From positions 36,268,436 to 36,332,435 of the forward strand of contig OZ023273.1 in assembly GCA_964007475.1 (NCBI GenBank): a DNA stretch of 64,000 nucleotides, written 5' to 3'. A program made the position numbers and the translations under genes. Shown here piece by piece: positions 51,139 through 61,320 of the stretch. The first letter of the stretch is position 1. The number at the start of each line of letters is the position of its first letter. Below the pieces are notes generated by a model. That model did no database searches, had not been told where the DNA came from, and saw nothing but the letters and a program-made list of their open reading frames with translations. Source of the stretch: Hybos culiciformis. Its lineage: Eukaryota > Arthropoda > Insecta > Diptera > Hybotidae.

Positions 51139-52642
51139 AATTCCGATGTTTCACATCTATCAAACGTCCCGCCGGCTCTTGTATTTTTATTGAACTTTGT
51201 ATGAAAATTGATAAACTTAAATTTTATTTCAATTTATAAAATATTTATAAAATAAAATATTTAGTAAATATTAATTTTTTATTATTAACTAATTAATATT
51301 TTATAGTTCAAATAAAATTTAGGTTTTCATACTAATTTCAATGTTAATAAAAATCTTGTATAATTTTGTCAGTATTATTTTGCCAATATAAAGGCGCTAT
51401 TCGGTACCAAGGCAAGTCAAGTCATCTGCCGGCGTTAGATATTTCGATACTTTGCCATTTTGGCTATGATATTTGTTTTTTTTTTGTGTTGTAAACAACA
51501 AAAACAAAAAATGAAAATTTATAAGTAAATTAACGATACCTGTTAATTTTTTTAAAGTTTAAATAATGAGTCGACGCCGTCGCATTTTATATGATTTGAA
51601 CAAAACTTAAATTTTATTTGATTTTATAAAATATTAATAAAATACTTAGAAAATATTATTTTTTTATTATTAACTAATTAATATTTTATATTTCAAATAA
51701 AATTTAAGATTTTCATACTAATTTCAATGTAAATAAATTTAAATTTTGTATAATTTTGTCAATATAAAGGCGCTATTCGGTACCAAGTCAAGTCAAGTCA
51801 AGTCGTCTGCTGGCGTTAGATATTTCGATACTTTGCCACGGCTGACAATTGTTTTTTTTTTTGTGTTGCAAAAACAACAAAAACAAAAATAATTCCGATG
51901 TTTCACATCTATCAAACGTCCCACCGGCTCTTGTATTTTTTATTGAACTTTGTATGAAAATTGATAAACTTAAATTTTATTTCAATTTATAAAATATTTA
52001 TAAAATTAAATATTTAGTAAATATTAATTTTTTATTATTAACTAATTAATATTTTATAGTTCAAATAAAATTTAGATTTTCATACTAATTTCAATGTTAA
52101 TAAAAATCTTGTATAATTTTGTCAGTATTATTTTGCCAATATAAAGGCGCTATTCGGTACCAAGGCAAGTCAAGTCGTCTGCCGGCGTTAAATATTTCGA
52201 TACTTTGCCATTTTGGTTAATGATATTTCTTTTTTTTTGTGTTGCAAAAACAACAAAAACAAAAAATTTAAATTTATAAGTATTCACTTGTTTAAATCTC
52301 CAAATAGCGACTCCTATGGCGAAAAAAGTCACATACTTATGGGTGAAAACAAATGTAAACAAAAGAGTCATACTTAGTTAAATATTCAAATAGTGCCCCA
52401 ATGGCAAAAAATAGCACATACTTATGGGTGAAAAAAATTTAAATAAATGGGTTGTCATAACAGTCAATATTAACGATACCTGTTAATTTTTTTAAAGTTT
52501 AAATAATGAGTCGACGCCGTCGCATTTTATATGGTTTGATAAAATGTAAACAGTCCCTTTCGCGGCAAATAAACAGTCCCTCTCGCGGCAAATAGTAATA
52601 GGTTTTTATTGAACGTTGTATGAAAATTGATAAACTTAGAGT
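51139..52642. repeat. tandem repeat array, period about 752 bp with internal sub-copies
   Basis: Segment AATTCCGATGTTTCACATCT begins at 51139 and again at 51891. The block GGCGCTATTCGGTACCAAG followed by AAGTC repeats and GGCGTTAGATATTTCGATAC occurs three times (near 51401, 51767 and 52147). TTAACGATACCTGTTAATTT through GAGTCGACGCCGTCGCATTT occurs twice (51529 and 52472). A final partial copy (TTTTTATTGAACGTTGTATG) ends near 52642. The middle copy lacks the first part of the unit. The open frame at 52150-52371 is a by-product. Confidence 0.8.
52548..52593. repeat. 23-bp tandem duplication
   Basis: Two adjacent copies read AAACAGTCCCTTTCGCGGCA and AAACAGTCCCTCTCGCGGCA, each followed by AAT, with one mismatch. 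This lies within the larger repeat-rich element. Confidence 0.85.
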
Positions 52643-53251
52643 CACAATTTCTAAATTGAGGACGTAATTTTCTGCATTCTGTATAATCTGCTAAAATTAA
52701 CTACTTATAAAATAATATTTGGCTGACTGAAATCAAAAACTTATAATAATACGTGACCGACCGAATTTTCTTACCCATTTTTGCCGCTTTTTTCTTTTCT
52801 GTACAATTTTAGTTTTTGAATTCACCTACAAATTTAGTTTGTTATGGGAAATTTAAAATTTCCATTTGCAGAATTTTAAGAAGTAAAATTGAATTTGTGA
52901 ACGGCTTTAGGACAAAATTATTTCATTTTTTTAAATAACAGCAGTAAAATCGTGTCGTTTACAAATTAAAAAATCTGGAATATTAAATCCGATTTCAATT
53001 TTTTCAATAATCACTAATAAGTGAACAGACTCTTAGTTTTAGCTTTTTGAATTTTCGATGTCAAAAAAGATCTTCGAAATTCGAAAAAACAGTCTAAAAT
53101 TGCTCCTTAAAAAAGGTTTCTTTAAATGAAAAAAATGCAAAATTAGAGAAAACTGGGAAAAGTAGAAAAAAGTTTCTTTTTAAATTAATAAAATTTTGAA
53201 TTGATAAAAAATGAAAATTACTTATATGTACGCTAAGGAACTACGTTCCAA

Positions 53252-54880
53252 ACTGGTGTCCCATGACAGCTCTTTTGTTTTTTTTTTTGCTTTTTTCTTA
53301 TATAGAATTAAATCATACAATAAAACTTATATACGATGTTAGAAACCGTATATCCAAAATAACAAAAACTAAAATATCACGATAATAGGCAAATAAAAGA
53401 ATCAGCATAATTATACAAATTTAGTTTTTAAAGTATGTTTGCAAAAACAAAACTAAATTGATCACTGCGAAGTTTTATAGTGATCAACAAAATCATGAAT
53501 TTTTAACATGTGTACAATATTATTTGTACATATTTGATAAAACAATTATTTACATAGTTAACAATTTGTATCCAAATATGTATCATATTTACACTTAAAT
53601 GAGTTATAATGTTAATTTATTTTTTATGTTTTAATATTTAATATATGAGGCTATTGTACTTCGATAGAATAAAAATTATTCATGAATTTAATTTTGACAT
53701 ACTTAAATAATCACATATTACGTACATTAAAAGTTGATTTGTTTAAAATTGTCACTTTCTTAACGTATTCATTGAATATTTTTGCTGAATGTGCCTTAGT
53801 AATGTTAATGAAAATGATTACATCCCAATTAACATAGAGTATTATGTTAGAAGTTTTTTTTTAATGCCTTCAATTCTTCGAATTTGGAACTTTAACGAGG
53901 GTGACCTATCACACTTGAAAACTCTAGACTGGGACTCACCAATTGATTACAAACTTAATAACATTTTATTAGAAATCCTTAAAACCTTTAATTGAAAATT
54001 TAATTTTGTAAAAATCTCTAATTTTAAATTTCGTTTAAGTTTACTGTTTCATAATTCTTATCTTGATCTACACACCATGTTTATGTACACCAAGTTTATC
54101 TGCAGATAAATAAATGTTGTTTATTCTTTGAGGAAATATAAAGGAACATATTTAGAAATGTTACATTTTAATTGTTTTTTCTTCCTTTCATTTTATTATT
54201 ATTTCAAATTAATGAATTAAATTAATGTTAAATATTTTTCTTCTTGTAGTTAGTCAGAAATATAGTATCCGGTCACAAAGGGAGATCCAGAATTTACAAA
54301 AAAAAAATTCTGATTTATTAATATGTTAGTATTATATCGTACAGAGAATATGTATATATAAAAGGAATGCACATGCACACGCAGAGAAATCGGTGTGTCA
54401 CTCCGCAAGCTCGGAATGAAAATACAATTTTTGTTTTTCCCTCAATTATTATCAAAAAAAAAATTAATTTTTCTTAAATAACCACAATTTGTGGCCAATT
54501 GGAAATATATTACTCAAATTTCAATTTTATTTAGTTAAACCGCCCACCATCGCAATCAAAATTTTATTTTTGATATTATTATTTTAAATTTTCTTATTTA
54601 GACCACTTTTGTTTGCAAACCCTCAAAAAACTTTCTTACAACTTTTTCTAATATAATAATAAAGATGTGTTTGCCAAGCATGTTGAATGTAAAGCTACAA
54701 AAAATAAAGCTAAACAAACTTTTAGTTTTTATTTTTTTAATTTATTTTTGTAAGATAAAACTTTACGAGTATGTAATGTAAGCTAGATTAATTTTCATAA
54801 TGCTTTACATATTTGCTCAGTTGCTCGAATTGAATAATATTAAAATTTTATGCAAACATTCGTTGTAGTAAAATTTATAT
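53252..54880. other. non-coding interval upstream of the CAP gene
   Basis: This is mostly AT-rich. At 53860-53995 a plus-strand frame reads ILRIWNFNEGDLSHLKTLDW (discussed in findings as a possible retrotransposon relic). At 54350-54420 a TATATATAAAAGG sequence precedes a less AT-rich patch (CACTCCGCAAGCTCGG) of unknown nature. No other gene is recognised. Confidence 0.4.
53789..53995 (+). pseudogene. possible non-LTR retrotransposon relic (linker before the reverse transcriptase domain)
   Basis: The frame contains WNFNEGDLSHLKTLDW followed by SPIDYKLNNILLEILKTF. The pattern (Y/W)NFxxxDxxxLxxxLxxxDW ... N..FxxIL resembles the segment between endonuclease and reverse transcriptase in jockey/CR1-type elements. 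Only about 40 residues are affected and no downstream reverse transcriptase motif is seen, so this is tentative and could be chance. Confidence 0.25.
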
Positions 54881-54916
54881 TATAAAATCGTTTCAAAAAT
54901 GTTTGAAACTATCAGT
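54881..54916 (+). promoter_or_regulatory. core promoter of the CAP gene: TATA box and initiator
   Basis: TATAAAA at 54881-54887 is followed by an arthropod-type initiator TCAGT at 54912-54916. The presumed start A at 54914 lies 33 bases from the first T of the TATA box, close to the usual 30-31. It would give a 42-base 5' leader before the ATG at 54956. The spacing and initiator match are good, but AT-rich DNA makes TATA-like strings common. Confidence 0.6.
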
Positions 54917-54955
54917 ATTGTCGACACTTTGAACGAAAATTTTTAACAATTAACA

Positions 54956-55785
54956 ATGAAATTAATAATTTGCTCTATTATCCTATTTTTTGGGGCATGT
55001 CACGGTCGCGTAAAATTTTCCATGGAAGAGACATGTCGTAAGTCATCTCAGCTTTGCTGGTGGGGAACAAATATTGCGTGTGAGGATGTCAGACTTTGCC
55101 CAGGAGGTATAATGATTGATTTGTCTCCACAAGAAAAGCAAAGTATTGTTGATGAACATAATCGGCTTCGTGATCAATTAGCATCAGGTCGTGTAAGTGG
55201 ATACTCTCAAGCCGCTCGCTTAGGAGCTGTTGAATGGGATGACGAACTTACCGCTATGGTGGACAAAAATATTCGCAGATGTATTTATGGACATGATAAA
55301 TGTCGGGCTACTGAAAATTACCCAAATGCTGGTCAAAATCTTGCTTATATTAAAGGTTACGGTCATGGTACATTCAATCGAGCAGCAGTTGTTGCCGAAT
55401 TCAAAACAATGATTAATGACTGGTTTAATGAGTATAAAGATGCTGATATGAATGTGATTAACAAATATCGAGGTGATGGAGTAAGTTATATTTAAAAAAA
55501 GGAAAGTATTAAATTTTATTTAACACACATACGTTTTGCGTGTCTTTGCAGAGATTCAACCTTCATTTTACTGCAATAGCAAATGAAAAAAATAATAGAA
55601 TCGGTTGCAGTGCTGTTTGGTACCCCGAAGACGGTACTGGACGTGTCAATTTTGGTTGTAATTATGTTACTGTGACAATGCAAGATCAACCTGTTTATGT
55701 TGCAGGATCGGCTGGATCAAAATGTAAAAATGGACGGGATAGAAAATTCACTTCGCTATGTAATACAAATGAACAATATGAATAA
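54956..55785 (+). CDS. antigen-5-like CAP/SCP-domain secreted protein, two exons, 252 aa
   Basis: The exons are 54956-55480 (175 codons) and 55552-55785 (77 codons plus TAA), joined by a 71-base phase-0 intron (GGA|GTAAGT ... TTGCAG|AGATTC). Residues 1-17 form a signal peptide (MKLIICSIILFFGACHG). Then comes the Cys-rich N-terminal segment of insect antigen-5 proteins (Cys27, Cys34, Cys42 and Cys48, with ACEDVRLCPGG). The CAP domain shows EHNRLRDQLASG with His68, VEWDDEL, AGQNLAYI, HFT with His180, RIGCSAVWY, and FGCNY (209-213). The C-terminus has the family ending PVYVAGSAGSKCKNG. Length matches insect antigen-5-related proteins (about 250-265). Members are secreted from salivary gland, gut or other tissues; most fly paralogs have no known biochemical role. 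The HFTAIAN signature lacks the Gln of the classic GHFTQ motif, as in other fly members. The smaller open frame at 55230-55412 is a shadow. Start choice is fixed by the signal peptide and the promoter distance. Confidence 0.93.
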
Positions 55786-55786
55786 A
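55781..55786 (+). promoter_or_regulatory. AATAAA overlapping the stop codon of the CAP gene
   Basis: GAA TAA A reads AATAAA across the stop codon. A later AATAAA at 56094-56099 would give a 3' UTR of about 330 bases and is the more conventional polyadenylation signal. Which one is used cannot be told from sequence. Confidence 0.3.
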
Positions 55787-56506
55787 ATTTAAATTCTAAA
55801 AAACTTGTAATAGTTAAGGAACTCAACTTTATGTTTTTTTTTTCTTTTTTTTTTTTTAAATGTTTTTGTAGACACCTAATTCTACTTTTCAATTAAAAAC
55901 TATGAAAGGATTAAATTTCATAATTGAAAAAAAATAATAGAATTAGAATGAAAATTTAATGCACTTTTAAAATCATTTTTGTCACCATTTAAACTGTATT
56001 GTGGCGTCTTTTCATTTAAGAATAATGAAGGGTTTTATTAATATTTTCGAGTCTTAGCAGAAACCTATTATTAGGGACTATTGGTTTACATTCAATAAAG
56101 TTTTAAAAAATATTTAAATTGATAAAAAATTCAAACTAATTAGAAAAAAACTTTCAAAGTTGAAATGTAATCAATTTTTTCACACTTTAATTTTCCAACT
56201 TAATTGAAGAAATGTAAAAAAATTGTTTTTATGTTTTTTAGTGTAACAAAAAACCAAAAAGAGTATTTAAGAACTTTTTGCAAATTTAAGAACTTTTTTC
56301 AAAAAAAAAAAACATTTTTTTACTTGAGCTGAGCTTGAAACGATAACTGCAACAAATGCAAAAAAATGCACTCCAAAAACTTCTACAATAGCAAAAAAAT
56401 ACAATGAATTGAAAGCAAACGACGTGAAAATTCAATATTTTATTTAACTTTCATACAAATCCATTTTATTTGAAATAAAATTTGAAATTTTTTTTTATTT
56501 GTTTTC
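55787..56506. other. 3' flank of the CAP gene
   Basis: This AT-rich stretch has T-runs and A-runs. It contains the candidate polyadenylation signal at 56094-56099; no gene is recognised. Confidence 0.5.
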
Positions 56507-57515
56507 TGTACATGCAGGGCCGAATGGTAGTATTTTGTCACCCGGAGCAAACTTCTTGAAAAGGCGCCTATTGTTAAAAAACAAAAAGAAATATAAAACA
56601 TAAACTACGCAATTCACTATTTATATATTTTCAGTTATGTACATAAAATAAAAATTTAATTAATTAATGGCACCCTTCGGACGATAATTTGTGCAAAATA
56701 TTTTATTAGAGCCTCATAATCCAAACATTCAGCGATGGTGCTTTCAATGGACATCAATGATAAGCCCACTTTCTTGTCCCATTGATGATCTTAAATAATT
56801 TTTAATTATTTTCAGTTTGTAGAAACTGCGTTCTCCAGAAGCCACTGATACAGGTAAAGTTAGCAGGATCCTTAAAGAAATACATATATTCGGGAATATA
56901 GTAGTCAGAATGTTTTGGCTAAATAATTTAGTATTTCTAGTGGGTACATATTAGTTGGCAATAGTGTAGCTAAATTTATTATTTTATCGCAAAGTTCAAT
57001 ATCTTTCAATATCTTTATTGTCACCATCAGTGGCAGTGTCAATAATGGAATTAAATAAATTTATTTTGTAGTTGTATTGCGGATCGTCTTACTATGTGAA
57101 TAAATTTGAATTTTCTTTAAAGAAACGTCTAAATTTGAATTTCCACCAATAAAAAGCCAGTAAAGCATTTCACAGTGACGATACCAATATTTCATTTCTC
57201 CAATTTTAGTGAAATGCAAAGTCTACTTTTTTAAAAAAATCGAATTTTGTTTAATGAAATATAATTTAACATATTGAAATAATTTGAGATATTGAAATAC
57301 ATATTTATGTTTAGGAAAAGCGGAAATTATCAAAATAGAGATTGTATGTAGATATTCGCATTATATAAACATAAGTTTAGTATGATAGTTTTATTAGAAA
57401 AAAATTATAGACACAAATTAAATTTGGGAGAAAAGGCGCCTTTTTTTCAGTATAATTCTACCGCCTGGATCGGTTGCTCCCTCGCTCCACCCATAAATCC
57501 GGCCCTATGAACATG
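56507..57515 (-). mobile_element. decayed hAT transposon
   Basis: The 8-bp direct repeat TGTACATG (56507-56514) and TGAACATG (57508-57515, one mismatch) flanks 993 bases at 56515-57507. The ends are inverted: CAGGGCCGAAT on the left and TAGGGCCGGAT as the reverse complement on the right. Subterminal GGCGCC motifs occur at both sides (near 56563 and 57437). The 8-bp duplication, CAGGGCC ends and internal transposase remnant define it as hAT. It is a shortened, inactive copy. Confidence 0.85.
56660..57010 (-). pseudogene. hAT transposase remnant (C-terminal dimerisation domain), frameshifted
   Basis: The minus strand reads FPNICISLRILLTLPVSVAS then GERSFYKLKIIKNYLRSSM. This is the hAT-family C-terminal dimerisation motif (LRILLTLPVTVASAERSFSKLK). 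Near 56782 the frame shifts by one base, and the next frame continues GLSLMSIESTIAECLDYEAL, the usual following segment. Upstream, a different frame shows NLATLLPTNMYPLEILNYLA and then a stop. The DDE catalytic core and the BED zinc finger are missing. It sits inside the element at 56515-57507 and cannot make an active protein. Confidence 0.85.
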
Positions 57516-59787
57516 GTAACTTACAGAATGGCCGCTGGATGCACGCCAAGAAAAACAATTACAAGTCTTACACACTTATATCACTTCTCATCATAATATA
57601 ATTTGAACCAATAAGCTTATATTAAATTTTCTTGAAACATTTAAGAATTTTTACTTAAACAAAAAGCATTAAATTAAAATTCCTAATACTCAAAAGCAAT
57701 GAAGGGAAAACTTTTCCCTGTTAAAACATTGATTAATTAAAATTAAAAAAAAAAGAACGCAATGTATTATTAATTTTTCCTTAAATTTTTTTTTCGTACT
57801 AAAATTTTCACACTACTTTAAGCGTGTTTAAATGTATATGTATATATATTTTTTTTTAAAAGGACAATAAAGGTTAAAAAAAAGTTAAAAGGCAAAAAAG
57901 GGTATCCTCAGTGGGGATACAAAAAAAAAACTATGAAGAAAAACCTCAATGAATTTCTGAAAGGGAAGTGATTGACAAAATAGATCAAGCCTTCTCCAGC
58001 ATAATACTTAAATTAAAAATCATTTTTTTGTTATATGCACGGTAACAGATTTCTATATGTGCATAAGATCCGAAGTTATTTCTGTAAGAACCAATCACCA
58101 TAACAATTTTCATTTTATAAATTATTCATTTCCTTACAACTTAAAAACATAAACAAATCAAGAAATCGAAGATGTAACATTACATTTTGTAAATTGCATA
58201 ATAAAATTTCTAACGAAATAAAATAACAACTACTATGTAATACGACATACTTTATTACTTTATCAAACCAATCAATTTAATAAACAATTATTTAGCCCAT
58301 TTTGACAACAAAAAAGAAAAACGGACTATATATTTTCATTATATTTCATATTCGTTCGTTCGTTCGCCTGTCCGACTGTTCGTCAATACGTCAACAATGT
58401 AAATGACAAGCAATTTTTATAGTCTTTAAAACATGCATAACTTTTATTACGAATTTTGAAGAGAAAACCATATTATATTTTTATTGAGAGATAGATACAC
58501 AAAAATAATTTTATATTTGCTTTGAAATCAAAAAGGTATAAGAAAAATTTTCAAATCAATTAAGAATTAAGGAAACTTACTAAAATAATTTTTTTTTTCC
58601 TTTTCTTTTATAGAATCAGAGACATCAAAAATTGAAAACTTTTATAATTACCCAAAATAGAAGCTTAATTGAACGAAAAAAAAAAATGTTAAGAAATTTT
58701 TATGCCCTACGGCACAAAGTAATGGCAATTCAAGGAAAGAAATCAAAACTTTTTTCATGCTCTTCATTTTTATGTGAAAAGATATTTTTTCTTCATGTTA
58801 GAAATCCCAACAGAATTTAAAATGAAAATCAAATAAAATATAAACTGAAAATAAAAATGTTAAGCAAACTTAATTCAATTTATTATTAGAGATTTTTATA
58901 TTTTATTTTTTTGATGATGGTTCGGGAAAATTTGATAAGGTAGCTCCAATTAAGCCTAATGTAATTGAATTTCATCTGAAATTTAGAAAAATGTGTTTAT
59001 AATAACGAATAGTATAATAACTATTGTTAAATAATGCTAAAGAATTATGAAATCTTAGAATTATATTAAATTCAAAACGTTTCCATAAAAAAAATTTCAC
59101 AAACATAACGTTGGAAATAGAAAAATTAGAACCAATTTTATTTATTCACTTTGTTTTTACTTTTAATTGGAAAAATTTAAGAATCAAAAATTGCAAAAAA
59201 ATTGATGTTCTACATATTTGTATTCTTGGTTTTTGAATTAAAATGGGTAATTGGCATAGATTCGAATTCATCTGAAGCACGAAAGACAACAAAAATTACT
59301 TTCTCATGTGATTAACCAAATATACAAAACTTATAATAAACATAAAAAACATTATTTGTACATTACGAAAACTAATGTTTATAATATAATTCTGAGTTTT
59401 TTTAAATTAATTAATCCTTCATAATCTTATTTTTTCGGTTTTTTTTTTTGTTTTTCTTAACAAGAATAATGTGAAGATTTTTGTCTTACAAAAATTACAT
59501 AACACAAAATGGCACATAACATAAATTCATGGTACTTTAAAAGGATGAACAAATCAATGTTATCCAAACTTATCAACAAAAATTTTTCACTCGACCAAAA
59601 TTATTTTCTTTTTGGTTAGAAAATCAGGCGCGATTATTTAAAAATAACGTTAAAATATATATAATTTTTTTTTTTTTGAATGATACTGATATAAGATGTG
59701 CGTTTTTAAATACATTAAAAATATTAAAATTTGAATTTACAAATCTGAGTTAAAAAAATTTATTGTATGTATATGATTGAGAAACAT
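57516..59787. other. AT-rich non-coding interval
   Basis: No gene is recognised. A GTTC-rich patch (CGTTCGTTCGTTCGCCTGTC) lies near 58353-58372. The frame at 58632-58820 is chance. Confidence 0.45.
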
Positions 59788-60141
59788 TATACACCTATCC
59801 CTTGTTTTATACGGGAGATACGTTCTTCATAAAACCGTGCAACTCGAAAAATTAATTTTTATATAGGAAACCGTGTAAAGCGAAAAATCAGTCATTTATT
59901 TCATACAAAATACGAGTTACTAGTATATTTAATAAAATATAATAATACCAATTTAATCATAGAAACATAAAAATTATTCAATTTATTTCTAAAATAAAAT
60001 ATATGGTTAAAAATATCTTCTTCATAAAAACAAAAAAATATGTAATTCATATAAATAAAAAAATATTAACTATGAATAAAAATCATGTAAGATCGAAAAC
60101 GTGTTAAACGAGTACCGTGTTAAACGAGGGATAGGTGTATA
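59788..60141. mobile_element. TA-flanked MITE, pogo/Tigger-like
   Basis: The 350-bp element at 59790-60139 is flanked by TA on both sides. Inverted ends are TACACCTATCCCTTGTTT on the left and TACACCTATCCCTCGTTT as the reverse complement on the right. They are followed by related motifs (ACCGTGCAACTCG; ACACGGTACTCGTTTAACAC). CTCGTTTAAC-type end motifs with TA duplications recall pogo/Tigger elements of the Tc1-mariner superfamily, which is inference. There is no coding capacity. Confidence 0.65.
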
Positions 60142-60573
60142 AAAAAATTTGACAAAAATTTAATTCTTAAACAATTAAAATGAAAATAATAAATACTATA
60201 CAATTATAAATATATCGATTTCAATCAAAAATTTTTAATATCTTACTATAATTTAATTAAATTTAATTACAATACAAATTTAAAATTCGTCCAACTAAGC
60301 ATTCAGTACTCAAAAATCTAACATAGGATGGTAAGCGTATTGTCTAATTTCTAAAACTTTTGGAGACTTTATTCTAAAAATAACTTAGATTTTGTATATT
60401 TTTCGATATAAATTTAAGTTGAAATTATCTATTAGGGCTTGACTTTTCGCATAGATATATTTTATTGATTTTCATTTTTTTTTTGCCAAACCTTTGCTGA
60501 ATAGATATTAGCTTTACTGAGAATATTACATTGAAAATTCATAAAAAAATTGTTTCTAAATATATAATAAAAC
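60142..60573. other. AT-rich interval between two elements
   Basis: Nothing is recognised here. Confidence 0.5.
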
Positions 60574-61320
60574 TGACATAACCACGAATGCCATAACCGC
60601 GAAACTGAAATTTGTACGAGTTTCGCGGTTATAACAAAAAAAAAAGTTATAACCGCAAATCCGCGGTTATGACAAAAAAAAATGCGTAGTTTTTCGCGGT
60701 TATAACAATTTTTTTTTATTTATAACCGCGAAACTCAAAAATTCGATTTTTATCATTTCGCGGTTATAACAAAAAAAAATTGTTATAACCGCGAAAAACT
60801 ATGCAAAATGTATGGAAAAGTTGTTGTGCATAATGGGTGACTGCTACCCCGTTCCATTCGCTTCGCCACGAAAAAAAAAATGTGTCCTAGGGGAAATTCT
60901 TTTTCCACAAATTCTTTTTCCACATTAAATAGGTCAAATCGGGTGAAAAAGAAAGTTGGCGTACAAAATGCATGGAAAAGCTGTTGTTCATAACGAGGGA
61001 CCGCGAGTTTTGCGATTATGAAAATTTTTTTTTTGTTATAACCGCGAAATGATAAAAATCAAATTTTTAAGTTTCGCGTTTATAACATTTTTTTTGTTAT
61101 AGCCGCAAAATCTTAAAATACGAAATTTCTAGTTTCGCGGTTATAACAAAAAGAATTGTTATAACCCCGAAACGATATTTTTTCAAATTTTGGCCCTTTT
61201 TTTCGCGGTTATGACAACAAAATGAAATATAAAGCATTTTTCACTGTTATGACATTTTTATTTTTTATTTCGCGGTTATGACAAAAATATTTCGTGGTTA
61301 TGACATTCGCGGTTATGTCA
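60574..61320. mobile_element. 747-bp element made of CGCGGTTAT motif arrays
   Basis: The ends are inverted: TGACATAACCACGAATGCCA on the left and TGACATAACCGCGAATGTCA as the reverse complement on the right. Inside each half the motif TTTCGCGGTTATAAC or its complement GTTATAACCGCGAAA recurs many times in both orientations, separated by A/T runs. Together these cover most of 60574-60800 and 61010-61320. The centre holds a direct repeat (GCAAAATGTATGGAAAAG at 60803 and ACAAAATGCATGGAAAAG at 60963). There is no coding capacity and no certain target duplication. The layout resembles the motif-array inverted repeats of the MULE at 4162-4825, so a Mutator-type origin is possible but unproven. Confidence 0.75.

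Larger units (their letters stand above)
50758..53251. mobile_element. 2.5-kb non-autonomous element bounded by 18-bp perfect inverted repeats
   Basis: TTGGAACGTAGTTCCTTA at 50758-50775 is exactly inverted at 53234-53251. The end sequence is itself a palindrome (GGAAC GTA GTTCC). The interior has no coding capacity but holds a nested 122-bp MITE, a 752-bp-period tandem repeat, and smaller tandem repeats. I cannot read a target-site duplication, so the two ends could also be independent repeats. Confidence 0.5.

Noticed and set aside
52150..52371. 73-codon minus-strand frame
   Set aside because: Lies in the tandem repeat array; present only because of repeat sequence.
55695..55892. Minus-strand frame opposite the end of the CAP gene
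   Set aside because: Antisense shadow plus a poly-T tract.
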